Assembly: GCA_021796135.1 (NCBI GenBank)
Contig: JAJYOQ010000235.1
Location: 1 to 6,547, forward strand
DNA: 6,547 nucleotides
Source of the DNA: Bacteroidota bacterium
GTDB taxonomy: Bacteria; Bacteroidota; Ignavibacteria; Ignavibacteriales; Ignavibacteriaceae
Direction: 5' to 3'
Of the stretch, positions 1 to 6,547 are shown piece by piece. Below the pieces are notes generated by a model. It made no database searches and had not been told where the DNA came from. It worked only from the letters and a program-made list of their open reading frames with translations. Position 1 is the stretch's first letter. Each line of letters starts with the position of its first letter. A program made the position numbers and the translations under genes.

Positions 1-4
1 ATAA

Positions 5-1174
5 ATGTCCTCATCAATAACCAGAGCTAAGGAGCAAATTAACTCACTTTATGGGAGAGGAAGTCAAAATGTAAATATTTTTCCGGCACAATGTTTAAAT
101 GCAGGTGATACTTTTTTTGCATTTGAAGATAAAAATGGAATCGGCAGATTGTATGCGGGAATATTTGCATCAGCTTTGCCATCACATGCGACAGCACAAG
201 TCAGGGTATTATCTGCTTTATTACAATCAATAAAATCGATACCTGTGCAAGATGAAAAATTAAGAGACCCATATTGGACTGTGGTGAACTACTTTAATAG
301 TATACGTGAATTAGGGCATGCAGCCACTCTTATTCGTGCCGACATCAGGGAATATATGAATTCAATCTGGATTCGAAAAGGAATCAAAGGTGAAGAAAGG
401 AGATTTATCAATAGAGATATTGAATTAACCAGCCGAATGAATAGTAGTGATATACCAGAGTATCTTGAGCAACTTTCGAAATCATGGACAGGCAATATCT
501 CAGAATACCCAGTGGATATTTGTCTGGCTACAAATATGATTTCTGTGGGAGTTGATATTCAGAGACTAGGATTAATGACGGTTGTGGGCCAACCAAAAAC
601 AACGGCCGAATACATTCAAGCAACCAGCCGTGTGGGTCGTTCAAAAAAAGGTCCCGGATTAGTGTTTACAATTTATAATTGTTCCAAACCACGAGATCGT
701 TCTCACTTTGAACATTTTCAGGAATACCATTCGAAAATTTATAGTAAAGTTGAACCAACTAGTGTTACACCATTTTCTGCTCCAGCCAGAGAAAGAGCTT
801 TACATGCAATTTTAGTAGGATTGATAAGAATTTATTCAGAATTGAATAGATTTCAACCCCGTCCTTTTCCCTCTGAAGAAATAATTGAAAAAGTTAAACA
901 AATAATATATAATAGAGTTCTCTTAATAGATGAAGCTGAATATGAAAAGACCTTTAAACTAATTGAAGAAAAACTTGATTTTTGGAAAAACGAACTACCA
1001 TTGGCATATGGTTCATTTGGGCAAATCACAAATATTCCATTAATGTATCCAGCTGGCACAAATCCACCTGAGGATATTAAAGCCAGAGCCTGGTCAACTC
1101 CTACATCGATGCGAAATGTGGATTCTACTTGCGATGCAATGGTAATCACTAATTATATAAACATTGACGATTAA
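5..1174 (+). CDS. drmA: C-terminal part of a DrmA-like SF2 helicase (5' broken or incomplete)
   Basis: This is the C-terminal part of a DISARM-type helicase, which is thought to act with DrmB on invading DNA. The 389 residues begin at MSSSITRAKEQI..LYGR, a stretch that in DrmA proteins lies at and just after helicase motif III. They contain a motif V-like segment (ATNMISVGVDI, about residues 175-185) and motif VI (QATSRVGR, 205-212) with the arginine-finger arginines. The typical DrmA tail (WSTPTSMRNVD, 363-373) is present. Walker A and DEAD-box motifs are absent and would lie upstream; full-length relatives are, from memory, around 1000 residues or more. The codon before the first ATG is an in-frame TAA (bases 2-4), so the frame does not simply continue out of the window. 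A frameshift or nonsense mutation, a sequencing error or a separately encoded N-terminus are all possible. drmB starts 4 bases after the stop, indicating one operon. The family call is firm; integrity is unknown. Confidence 0.78.
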   Translation: MSSSITRAKEQINSLYGRGSQNVNIFPAQCLNAGDTFFAFEDKNGIGRLYAGIFASALPSHATAQVRVLSALLQSIKSIPVQDEKLRDPYWTVVNYFNSIRELGHAATLIRADIREYMNSIWIRKGIKGEERRFINRDIELTSRMNSSDIPEYLEQLSKSWTGNISEYPVDICLATNMISVGVDIQRLGLMTVVGQPKTTAEYIQATSRVGRSKKGPGLVFTIYNCSKPRDRSHFEHFQEYHSKIYSKVEPTSVTPFSAPARERALHAILVGLIRIYSELNRFQPRPFPSEEIIEKVKQIIYNRVLLIDEAEYEKTFKLIEEKLDFWKNELPLAYGSFGQITNIPLMYPAGTNPPEDIKARAWSTPTSMRNVDSTCDAMVITNYINIDD

Positions 1175-1178
1175 TTAT

Positions 1179-3059
1179 ATGCCAGCAAAAAAGCCAATAC
1201 GACGATCACAACTTATTTCACCATGGGGAGTCGGTCAGATGATCAATTTCCCTAAAGATGAATCTTTAATGGTAGCTGGGTTAGATCTATGGCAAGACCG
1301 ATTTCGGACACTTACTGAAATTGAAGAATTTATTGTTCAGGAACCCCGCCTTGCTAATCGATTAGGTGTAAGAGACTTTAGACTGCCTCCAGATTTTAGA
1401 GACCCTGGATTAGGTGTGACAAACCCATCATTGAAAATACCATTTATTAGATTTCCCCGATGGCACTATTGTACTAGGTGTGGACATATGGAAAAGATTT
1501 CGATTTATCATCCACAGAAACCTACATGTACCGGTGTTCCATTTAATTCAGGAAGATCATGTACTGAAATAGCCTCAACCAAACGGCAAAAATTAATACC
1601 AGTAAGGTTTATTGCCATTTGTCCAATGGGGCATATCCAAGATTTCCCGTTTATAGAATGGGTTCACGGCTCAACTCCGCCTGACATTAACCACAATTTA
1701 CGTTTAAGGGCAGGTAGGAGTTCAGGTTCGTTATCTGGTATTGAAATTACTTGCAGTTGTGGTGCTAATAAAACAATGGCTGGTGCATTTAATGATGATT
1801 CACTTACAAAAATTGGGGTCATATGCACCGGAGACAGGCCTTGGTTAGGAGAAGAATCTGAGAGAAATAATGTGCATCATTGCGGACAACATTTAATTGT
1901 CGCACAAAAAGGCGCTTCAAACGTATATTTTTCGCAAATTAGAAGTTCTATATATCTGCCACAATGGGAAAATTCAATAGATAGAAAACTGGTCGAAATT
2001 TTAGATAAAAACTGGATGTTTCTTTCTCAAGGGACAGAAGATGGAAAGTTTCAACGAATGAGATTTGAATTTGTAGTAGGAAGGTATTTTACGGCCGAAA
2101 AGATGGAATATTACACAGATAAATTGTTGGAAGCTGCTAATAAGCATGTAAAGGGAGTTGACGATACTATTATTGATGATTCAGAAGAAAAATACCGAAA
2201 AATGGAGTATAATGCCATTTTGTCTGAAGCAGGCGGAGAAAACCAAGATTTTTTTGTTACAAAGGAGAAGGTAACTAATTATGATGATCCAACCATAAAT
2301 GAAATGATTCTTAAGAATTTTGCAAGTATTGGACTCCTACATAAACTTAGAGAAACTCGAGCTTTTGTTGGTTTTTCGAGATGGCTTCCGGATGATGGAA
2401 AAAATATAGAAACAAAGAAAAATTTTATAAAACTTGGAAGTAGTATAAATTGGTTACCAGCTATTGTCGTAAGAGGCGAGGGTGTATTCTTTGAATTCAA
2501 TTACAATAAATTGAAAGAATGGATAAAACTGAAAGTGGTTGTAGAGCGAGCAAAAATTTTGGAAGGTAATCTAAATCATAGCAGAGAAAATAGAGGTCAG
2601 TTAAAAAGAAATGTAACTCCACAATTCATTCTTATTCATACATTTGCTCATCTTGTTATAAATCAGTTTAGTTATGAATGTGGTTATGGTAGTTCAGCAT
2701 TACGTGAACGGATTTATTGTAACCTTGATTTTCCAGATGATATAATGAATGGAGTATTAATTTATACTGCTTCTGGTGATTCAGAAGGATCCTTAGGAGG
2801 GCTGGTCCGCCAAGGAAGACCTGGTAACCTTGAAAAAATAGTATATAATGCGATTGAGAATGCAAGATGGTGTTCTAGCGACCCAATTTGTATTGACACA
2901 AACGGGCAGGGTCCAAACTCCTGCAATCTCGCTGCATGCCATAATTGTGCATTATTACCCGAGACCTGTTGTGAAGAATCTAATATGTTGTTAGATAGAG
3001 CATTATTGATAGGAGGACTGGATAAACCCGAATTAGGGTATTTTAATTTTCCATATTAG
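1179..3059 (+). CDS. drmB: DrmB-like DUF1998 zinc-binding protein
   Basis: This is the probable partner of the upstream helicase in a DISARM-like defence module; DrmB forms a complex with DrmA in characterised systems. Using the ATG at 1179 gives 626 residues. A longer TTG start at 1164 overlaps the helicase gene and is less likely, since the conserved opening KKPIRRSQLISPWGVGQMI follows the ATG directly. Zinc-ligand-like groups are CTRC (98-101) with C117 and C128, then C192/C194/C216 and C235. The C-terminal DUF1998 region has HTFAH (487-491), ECGYGSSALRERIY (500-513), TASGDSEGSLGGLV (530-543) and a terminal cysteine cluster (C565, C571, C582, C587, C590, C597, C598). Nothing suggests truncation. 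No Shine-Dalgarno sequence is evident, and the 4-base spacing suggests translational coupling to drmA. Assignment to the DUF1998/DrmB family is confident. Membership of a complete DISARM system is not shown, because no methyltransferase or drmC is visible. Confidence 0.85.
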   Translation: MPAKKPIRRSQLISPWGVGQMINFPKDESLMVAGLDLWQDRFRTLTEIEEFIVQEPRLANRLGVRDFRLPPDFRDPGLGVTNPSLKIPFIRFPRWHYCTRCGHMEKISIYHPQKPTCTGVPFNSGRSCTEIASTKRQKLIPVRFIAICPMGHIQDFPFIEWVHGSTPPDINHNLRLRAGRSSGSLSGIEITCSCGANKTMAGAFNDDSLTKIGVICTGDRPWLGEESERNNVHHCGQHLIVAQKGASNVYFSQIRSSIYLPQWENSIDRKLVEILDKNWMFLSQGTEDGKFQRMRFEFVVGRYFTAEKMEYYTDKLLEAANKHVKGVDDTIIDDSEEKYRKMEYNAILSEAGGENQDFFVTKEKVTNYDDPTINEMILKNFASIGLLHKLRETRAFVGFSRWLPDDGKNIETKKNFIKLGSSINWLPAIVVRGEGVFFEFNYNKLKEWIKLKVVVERAKILEGNLNHSRENRGQLKRNVTPQFILIHTFAHLVINQFSYECGYGSSALRERIYCNLDFPDDIMNGVLIYTASGDSEGSLGGLVRQGRPGNLEKIVYNAIENARWCSSDPICIDTNGQGPNSCNLAACHNCALLPETCCEESNMLLDRALLIGGLDKPELGYFNFPY

Positions 3060-3133
3060 ACATATTCTTGGAAATTTTAATCGGATTTAAAAGATTTTCT
3101 ATTAATTATTTATAAATATTTTGGGTTATTTAA

Positions 3134-3466
3134 ATGCAAGAAATTTTAAAAAAAATTCAAGTAATAATTGAAAATACTAATGTGCATCATTATTTCATTA
3201 CTACAAGTAAAAATTTCGCTGTAGCCAAAAGTAATCTTATTAATATTCAGGGTTTTAAATCTTTTGTATTACTTAAAGATAACATGACTCCTTTAGAGGC
3301 CTTGGCTTTAAAGAAAAATTTATTCGAACAGATGCAACAAAATCAAGATTCAATTTTTTTTACAAAATACCACATTGATAAAAGAAATGCTAGGATGTAT
3401 CCGAGTTTATGTGGAGTAGATAAGAACAGTAATGATAAAATAGCCTTGGGTATAGCCTGGTACTAA
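3134..3466 (+). CDS. Small protein of unknown function, possibly a degenerate GIY-YIG-like domain
   Basis: A 110-residue protein lies 74 bases after drmB on the same strand, in the position where drmC often sits. It has no signal peptide or membrane segment. The layout resembles a small GIY-YIG domain: a strand (HHYFITTS, 18-25), a linking helix and strand (GFKSFVLL, 40-47), a helix (PLEALALKKNLFEQ, 53-66) and a C-terminal segment with an aromatic-rich end (IALGIAWY, 103-110). In active GIY-YIG enzymes I would expect glycine in the second strand, an arginine on the first helix and a glutamate in the ALxLE helix. Here the corresponding places carry Thr, no clear Arg, and Lys60. If the fold is right, the protein is probably catalytically dead. 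The fold assignment rests on remembered family patterns only. The upstream gap is AT-rich and could hold its own promoter. It could also be co-transcribed with drmAB. Confidence 0.7.
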   Translation: MQEILKKIQVIIENTNVHHYFITTSKNFAVAKSNLINIQGFKSFVLLKDNMTPLEALALKKNLFEQMQQNQDSIFFTKYHIDKRNARMYPSLCGVDKNSNDKIALGIAWY

Positions 3467-3614
3467 CAACAGTCTTTATAATATTTACTTTACCATATTA
3501 ACATTTTGCAATCATTTGCGAAAGAGAAAATTTAATTTTTTTATAATATTAGAACAATTCAGTCGGTTCAGTGTGATCTTTTAAATTTTCAAAGAATTGA
3601 GTAGATGTTGGGAA

Positions 3615-4406
3615 TTATGACTTTAGAATCAAATGGGACTTTTTTAAATATTTGATAAAAGTAGTACATTCACCAATTCCATTAGTATCATTCCTAATTC
3701 TGATTAAAGCTAATCGAATTTCTTCAGGTGTGAAATCCTTAAATTCTTCATGTTTATGATAAGGGGCAGGCTGATTTTTCAGTAATAACCTATATGTTTT
3801 TATTGAGTTATCCTGGGATTCAATTTTTTTTAATATTTGAAGGGTATAATATTGGGCTAAACCTTCTTTGAGTTCGGTGTCCGACTGTGCGAATCCTAGG
3901 CTGCTCCATCTTGATACGTTAATATCCTTATCTATATGAGTATCGGCATGCGCTAATTCATGGGCAAGGACTACAGCTGTTAGGTGTTCAATTTCGACTC
4001 CAAGCATGGAAGCAACTAGTCCAATAACTCCTCAATAAAGAGTAATTTTGCCACTAAATGGATCATCTGGAATAAAACCCGAGAAATAAGGGTCTTTTCG
4101 GGGAAGTATATATTGATAGACTCCCAGAATGTCTTCATTAAAGTTTAATATTTTTTGTAAAGGGTTGTATTTCTCAATTAAACCCAATAGCTCTTTTAGC
4201 AATTCATAATTTGTAAAAAAAGCAGGGCCTCTTCCTTTTAATAGACTTTGTTCCGGCACATGCTTCTGAATATTGTTAATGAGTGGGATTATCATATCAA
4301 TATTATCTTTAGCTCCTTCAATATACCCTCTGAAAGGGCTCGCTAGTAAAACAAAATAATTGATATCTTCATCATCAAAGTAAAGTTGATTAAGTTTCTC
4401 GGGCAT
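3615..4406 (-). pseudogene. Zinc metallopeptidase (HELAH) gene interrupted by an in-frame TGA
   Basis: Read on the - strand from ATG 4406, a frame of 263 codon positions is broken once, by TGA at 4034-4032 (codon 125). The same frame continues without any shift into the catalytic part. Before the stop lies an N-terminal region (LASPFRGYIEGAKDNID, about 21-37, then helices). After it come a zinc motif HELAH (149-153) and a downstream EGLAQYY (181-187) whose glutamate is a plausible third ligand, the gluzincin arrangement. The local reading around the stop is GKITLY-stop-GVIGLVAS. A tryptophan (TGG to TGA, one base change) would restore it, and I recall LYW-type sequence here in relatives. The next ATG (4007) leaves a 130-residue piece keeping the zinc motif but no well-spaced ribosome site. 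No signal peptide is evident. The gene is convergent to the 110-residue gene and divergent from fic. Substrate is unknown. Confidence 0.7.
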
Positions 4407-4592
4407 TCAGGGAGAAAGTAATACTGGAACAGAAATAAGCTCTTCTTTACCTGAACTGCCCCGTTCGGCCATGAACATGGAAATACAACAGATCGTTATT
4501 ATAATCAGATAAGCATGGAGGCGATGAAAATGAGCTACAGAAGTTCAGGAGACCGACTTAAAGAAAATATGAAAGGCTTAATGAACCTTTGA
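4407..4592. other. Unidentified stretch of higher GC between the peptidase remnant and the fic control region
   Basis: Bases 4441-4560 are about 43 percent GC against roughly one-third around them. Several short readings look partly protein-like, but none is convincing. On the - strand the peptidase frame stays open for 45 codons upstream (4544-4410), including MAERGSSGKEELISVPVLLSP, and ends in a TGA directly before ATG 4406. On the + strand a tail-like frame ends IQQIVIIIR at the TAA at 4510-4512. A 20-codon frame (4530-4592, MSYRSSGDRLKENMKG...) has a GGAGG at 4517-4521, eight bases ahead of its ATG. The stretch may be a remnant of an inserted or lost gene. I cannot identify it. Confidence 0.3.
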
Positions 4593-4777
4593 AAAATACT
4601 CAATGTTGAGGGAATTTTCTCCCCGATGTTTTCATTTTCTAAGTGATTTTCACAAAAATATCATTTTTATAAGTATTTTTCATGATTATTAATAGTTTTT
4701 CATATATATTAGCTTAAGTATTTTTCAGAGAATAGGATGAATAATAAGCATATTTCACAAAATATAATCGTTTTTCA
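4590..4777 (+). promoter_or_regulatory. Array of a 13-base motif (TAAGTATTTTTCA) across the fic promoter and start
   Basis: Six direct copies start at 4640 (TAAGTGATTTTCA), 4670 (exact), 4690 (TAATAGTTTTTCA), 4715 (exact), 4745 (TAAGCATATTTCA) and 4765 (TAATCGTTTTTCA). One inverted copy lies at 4590-4602 (TGAAAAATACTCA). Steps between direct copies are 30, 20, 25, 30 and 20 bases, so the 30/20 pattern occurs twice with a 75-base offset. The last two copies lie inside the first codons of fic (ATG 4737). A weaker GATGTTTTCA at 4625-4634 may be a further half-copy. The spacing and position fit a multi-site operator for a repressor bound over the promoter and start codon. AT-rich sequence inflates chance matches, but two exact 13-base copies plus the regular steps are hard to dismiss. 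Confidence 0.55.
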
Positions 4778-6269
4778 TGAAAGAATAGCTCCAGAATCAG
4801 GACAATTAGTTGGATATGGGGCAATAATTGATTTTTTGAAACTCGATATGCCTTTTCCTAAACAATTAGCAATGATTAGCGAGAAGCATAAACGTTATTC
4901 AAAAGACGATTGGCATGTTTTCACACCCAAATATCAGCCCAAAGAAACTTTATACGATCATTTGGTCTTTGCATTAAAATATGAAGGAATCAATCTTTTA
5001 TTTTTTAAAAAATTATTTGAGAAAATTAAACCCAAAGAAATAGAACAATGGATAAATGCGGGATCCCAAAGTCAATACACTAGAAAAATTTGGTTCCTAT
5101 ATGAATGGTTAATGCAAAGAAAATTGTATGTTACAGATTTAAAAGAGGGAAACTATAAATCATTAGTTGACGAGAAGCTTCAATATGCAAGTTCTGTAAG
5201 CGTAAATTCAAACCGGCATAGAATAAAAAATAATTTACCAGGAACAATCGACTTTTGTCCGTTAATCCGCAAGACAGAAAAGCTAGAGAATTTTATTAAG
5301 GAAGATTTGGCTCAAAAAACAAATAAACTTATTAGTGGAATTCATAAGGACATTTTACTCCGTACTTCATCATTTTTATTATTAAAGGATTCAAAAGCTT
5401 CCTTTAAAATCGAGAATGAAAATCCAGGACAAACCAGAGCAGTCCGCTGGGGAAGAGCTATTGGACAAGCCGGCGGTAAATCATTAAGTAAAGAAGAACT
5501 TTTAAGGTTACAACAAGTTGTAATCGAAAGCCGGTTTGTTAATATGGGATATCGTACTCAAGGTGGATTTGTAGGAGAACATGACCGGATTACTGGAGAA
5601 CCGATACCGGAACATATTTCAGCACGATGGCAGGATTTAGAAATTCTGATGGCAGGGTTGCTACAAACTGCCAACCTAATGGAAGTAAATCAGTTTCATC
5701 CTGTTCTTGCGGCTGCACTTATAGCTTTCGGATTTGTTTTTATTCATCCGTTTGAAGATGGAAATGGAAGAATTCATCGTTACTTAATTCATCATTTATT
5801 GTCTGCTATGAAATTTACTCCGCAGGGAATAATATTCCCCGTGTCAGCCGCAATTCTGGATAAAATTGATGATTACAGAAAGGTACTGGAAAATTATTCG
5901 CATCTTCTACTTGATTTTATAAAGTGGAGAAAAACAGATAGCAATAATGTCGAAGTATTAAATGAAACAATAGATTATTACCGCTATTTTGATGCAACAG
6001 TTCAGGCAGAATTTTTATTTGAATGTGTGGATTACACAATAAATAAAATAATCCCAGATGAAGTGACTTATTTGCAAAATTACGATGCTATGAAAACCTG
6101 GCTAGACGATTATTTCCAAATGCCCGATAATATGGTAGCTTTACTCATCCGGTTTTTAGAACAGAACAATGGAACCCTCTCCAAAAGAAAAAGAGAGAAA
6201 GAATTTGAAGAATTAAAAGATGAAGAGGTTATAAAAATAGAAGAATATTATAATCTGATTTTTAGGTAA
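4737..6269 (+). CDS. fic: Fic-family protein (probable AMP transferase) with inhibitory motif and C-terminal winged helix
   Basis: This is a complete 510-residue Fic protein. Such enzymes usually transfer AMP from ATP to a hydroxyl of a target protein and often act as toxins or regulators in the cytoplasm. The active-site loop is canonical: HPFEDGNGRIHR at 337-348, with catalytic His337 and the GNGR nucleotide-binding turn. A class II-type inhibitory motif, [S/T]xxxE[G/N], appears as SFKIEN (222-227), with Glu226 expected to block productive ATP binding. The N-terminal region (about 13-95, HERIAPESGQLVGYGAII...) is typical of a widespread long Fic subfamily. The C-terminus (about 460-508, MPDNMVALLIRFL...NGTLSKRKREKEF) reads like a small winged helix. 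No signal peptide or membrane segment is seen. ATG 4737 is used because it follows the repeat array and begins the conserved N-terminus; the ribosome site is weak. No separate antitoxin gene is adjacent. Target unknown. Confidence 0.93.
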   Translation: MNNKHISQNIIVFHERIAPESGQLVGYGAIIDFLKLDMPFPKQLAMISEKHKRYSKDDWHVFTPKYQPKETLYDHLVFALKYEGINLLFFKKLFEKIKPKEIEQWINAGSQSQYTRKIWFLYEWLMQRKLYVTDLKEGNYKSLVDEKLQYASSVSVNSNRHRIKNNLPGTIDFCPLIRKTEKLENFIKEDLAQKTNKLISGIHKDILLRTSSFLLLKDSKASFKIENENPGQTRAVRWGRAIGQAGGKSLSKEELLRLQQVVIESRFVNMGYRTQGGFVGEHDRITGEPIPEHISARWQDLEILMAGLLQTANLMEVNQFHPVLAAALIAFGFVFIHPFEDGNGRIHRYLIHHLLSAMKFTPQGIIFPVSAAILDKIDDYRKVLENYSHLLLDFIKWRKTDSNNVEVLNETIDYYRYFDATVQAEFLFECVDYTINKIIPDEVTYLQNYDAMKTWLDDYFQMPDNMVALLIRFLEQNNGTLSKRKREKEFEELKDEEVIKIEEYYNLIFR

Positions 6270-6364
6270 ATATTGCATAATCTATGAAATTTTTATTGTT
6301 ATCAGTTTAATTAATGGTACTCAAACTAAACAATTAGTAATTTAATTCGAAAATGAATATAGGG

Positions 6365-6420
6365 AATACCGTGCTAACGTATATTATGGGTAATTAAATT
6401 TTGCCCATACGAAAGGTATT
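6365..6420. repeat. Imperfect palindrome downstream of fic
   Basis: Outer arms AATACC (6365-6370) and GGTATT (6415-6420) are perfectly complementary. Inside them TATGGG (6385-6390) and CCCATA (6404-6409) form a second 6-base stem around a 13-base AT-rich loop. CGTAT (6378-6382) and ATACG (6407-6411) could pair as an alternative. The element starts about 95 bases after the fic stop. It lacks a GC-rich stem followed by a clean T-run, so it is a poor classical terminator. It is reminiscent of small intergenic repeats in Bacteroidota, from memory only. The rest of 6270-6547 holds no gene I can support. Confidence 0.35.
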
Positions 6421-6547
6421 TAAATTTTGGAATATACATGAAGAGAAACCAGGTTTTAAAATCTAAATCACTTAAGGAATATAATGATATATGACACCTC
6501 ATTTATATTTTTTAAGTCAATTTATGATAATGAATAATTTTCCAGTA

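Noticed and set aside
1164..1178. TTG at 1164 as the drmB start.
   Set aside because: It would add five residues overlapping the helicase end. The ATG at 1179 sits right before the conserved opening of the protein and 4 bases after the helicase stop.
3467..3614. A terminator between the convergent 110-residue gene and the peptidase remnant.
   Set aside because: I found only AT-rich sequence and no convincing hairpin followed by a T-run on either strand.
4032..4409. An alternative genetic code with TGA as tryptophan, suggested by two in-frame TGAs in the peptidase frame.
   Set aside because: The helicase, drmB, 110-residue and fic genes together use about two dozen TGG tryptophan codons and no internal TGA. 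A recoded genome should show TGA throughout them.
4610..4623. Hairpin GGGA-ATTTTC-TCCC as a terminator before fic.
   Set aside because: The stem is only four pairs and has no T-run directly after it.
4590..4777. The motif array as a CRISPR array.
   Set aside because: The repeats are only 13 bases, degenerate, separated by 7 to 17 bases, and extend into a coding sequence. No cas genes are present.
6438..6494. An 18-codon + strand frame starting MKRNQVLK.
   Set aside because: It is too short to support alone, with no clear ribosome site and no recognisable family.
6374..6502. A 42-codon - strand frame downstream of fic.
   Set aside because: It runs through the palindrome, has no ribosome site or recognisable motif, and its length is within chance for AT-rich sequence.

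Overview
This is an AT-rich (roughly one-third GC) bacterial accessory region. Stops are TAA or TAG, and the main genes lack clear Shine-Dalgarno sequences. Together with the style of the Fic protein this suggests a Bacteroidota-like host, but that is an inference from composition and remembered homologues.

Left part (1-3059, + strand): the C-terminal half of a DrmA-type superfamily 2 helicase is followed 4 bases later by a complete DrmB-type DUF1998 zinc protein. This is the core pair of DISARM-like anti-phage systems. The helicase reading frame has an in-frame TAA immediately before its first ATG, at the very edge of the window. The gene is therefore either broken there or its upstream part is in another frame; bases beyond the window would decide. 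After drmB there is no phospholipase-D-like drmC. A 110-residue protein follows after a 74-base gap, and I tentatively read it as a GIY-YIG-like fold with its catalytic residues replaced.

Middle part (3467-4592): a zinc metallopeptidase gene on the - strand (HELAH motif) is interrupted by an in-frame TGA where the flanking sequence reads continuously. It is best called a pseudogene. Upstream of it lies a stretch of about 185 bases with higher GC whose origin I cannot identify.

Right part (4590-6547, + strand): a complete Fic-family AMP-transferase-type protein has a canonical HPFEDGNGRIHR motif, an N-terminal-side inhibitory motif (SFKIEN) and a probable C-terminal winged-helix segment. Its promoter region and first codons carry an array of a 13-base motif (TAAGTATTTTTCA): six direct copies at 30/20/25/30/20-base steps plus one inverted copy. 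I read this as a candidate operator array for control of fic, perhaps by Fic's own C-terminal domain. The last 278 bases hold no convincing gene, only an imperfect palindrome.

Overall this looks like a defence-island fragment in which some genes are decaying (metallopeptidase, perhaps drmA) while drmB and fic are intact. The best candidates for something undescribed are the small protein after drmB and the repeat array that controls or marks fic.
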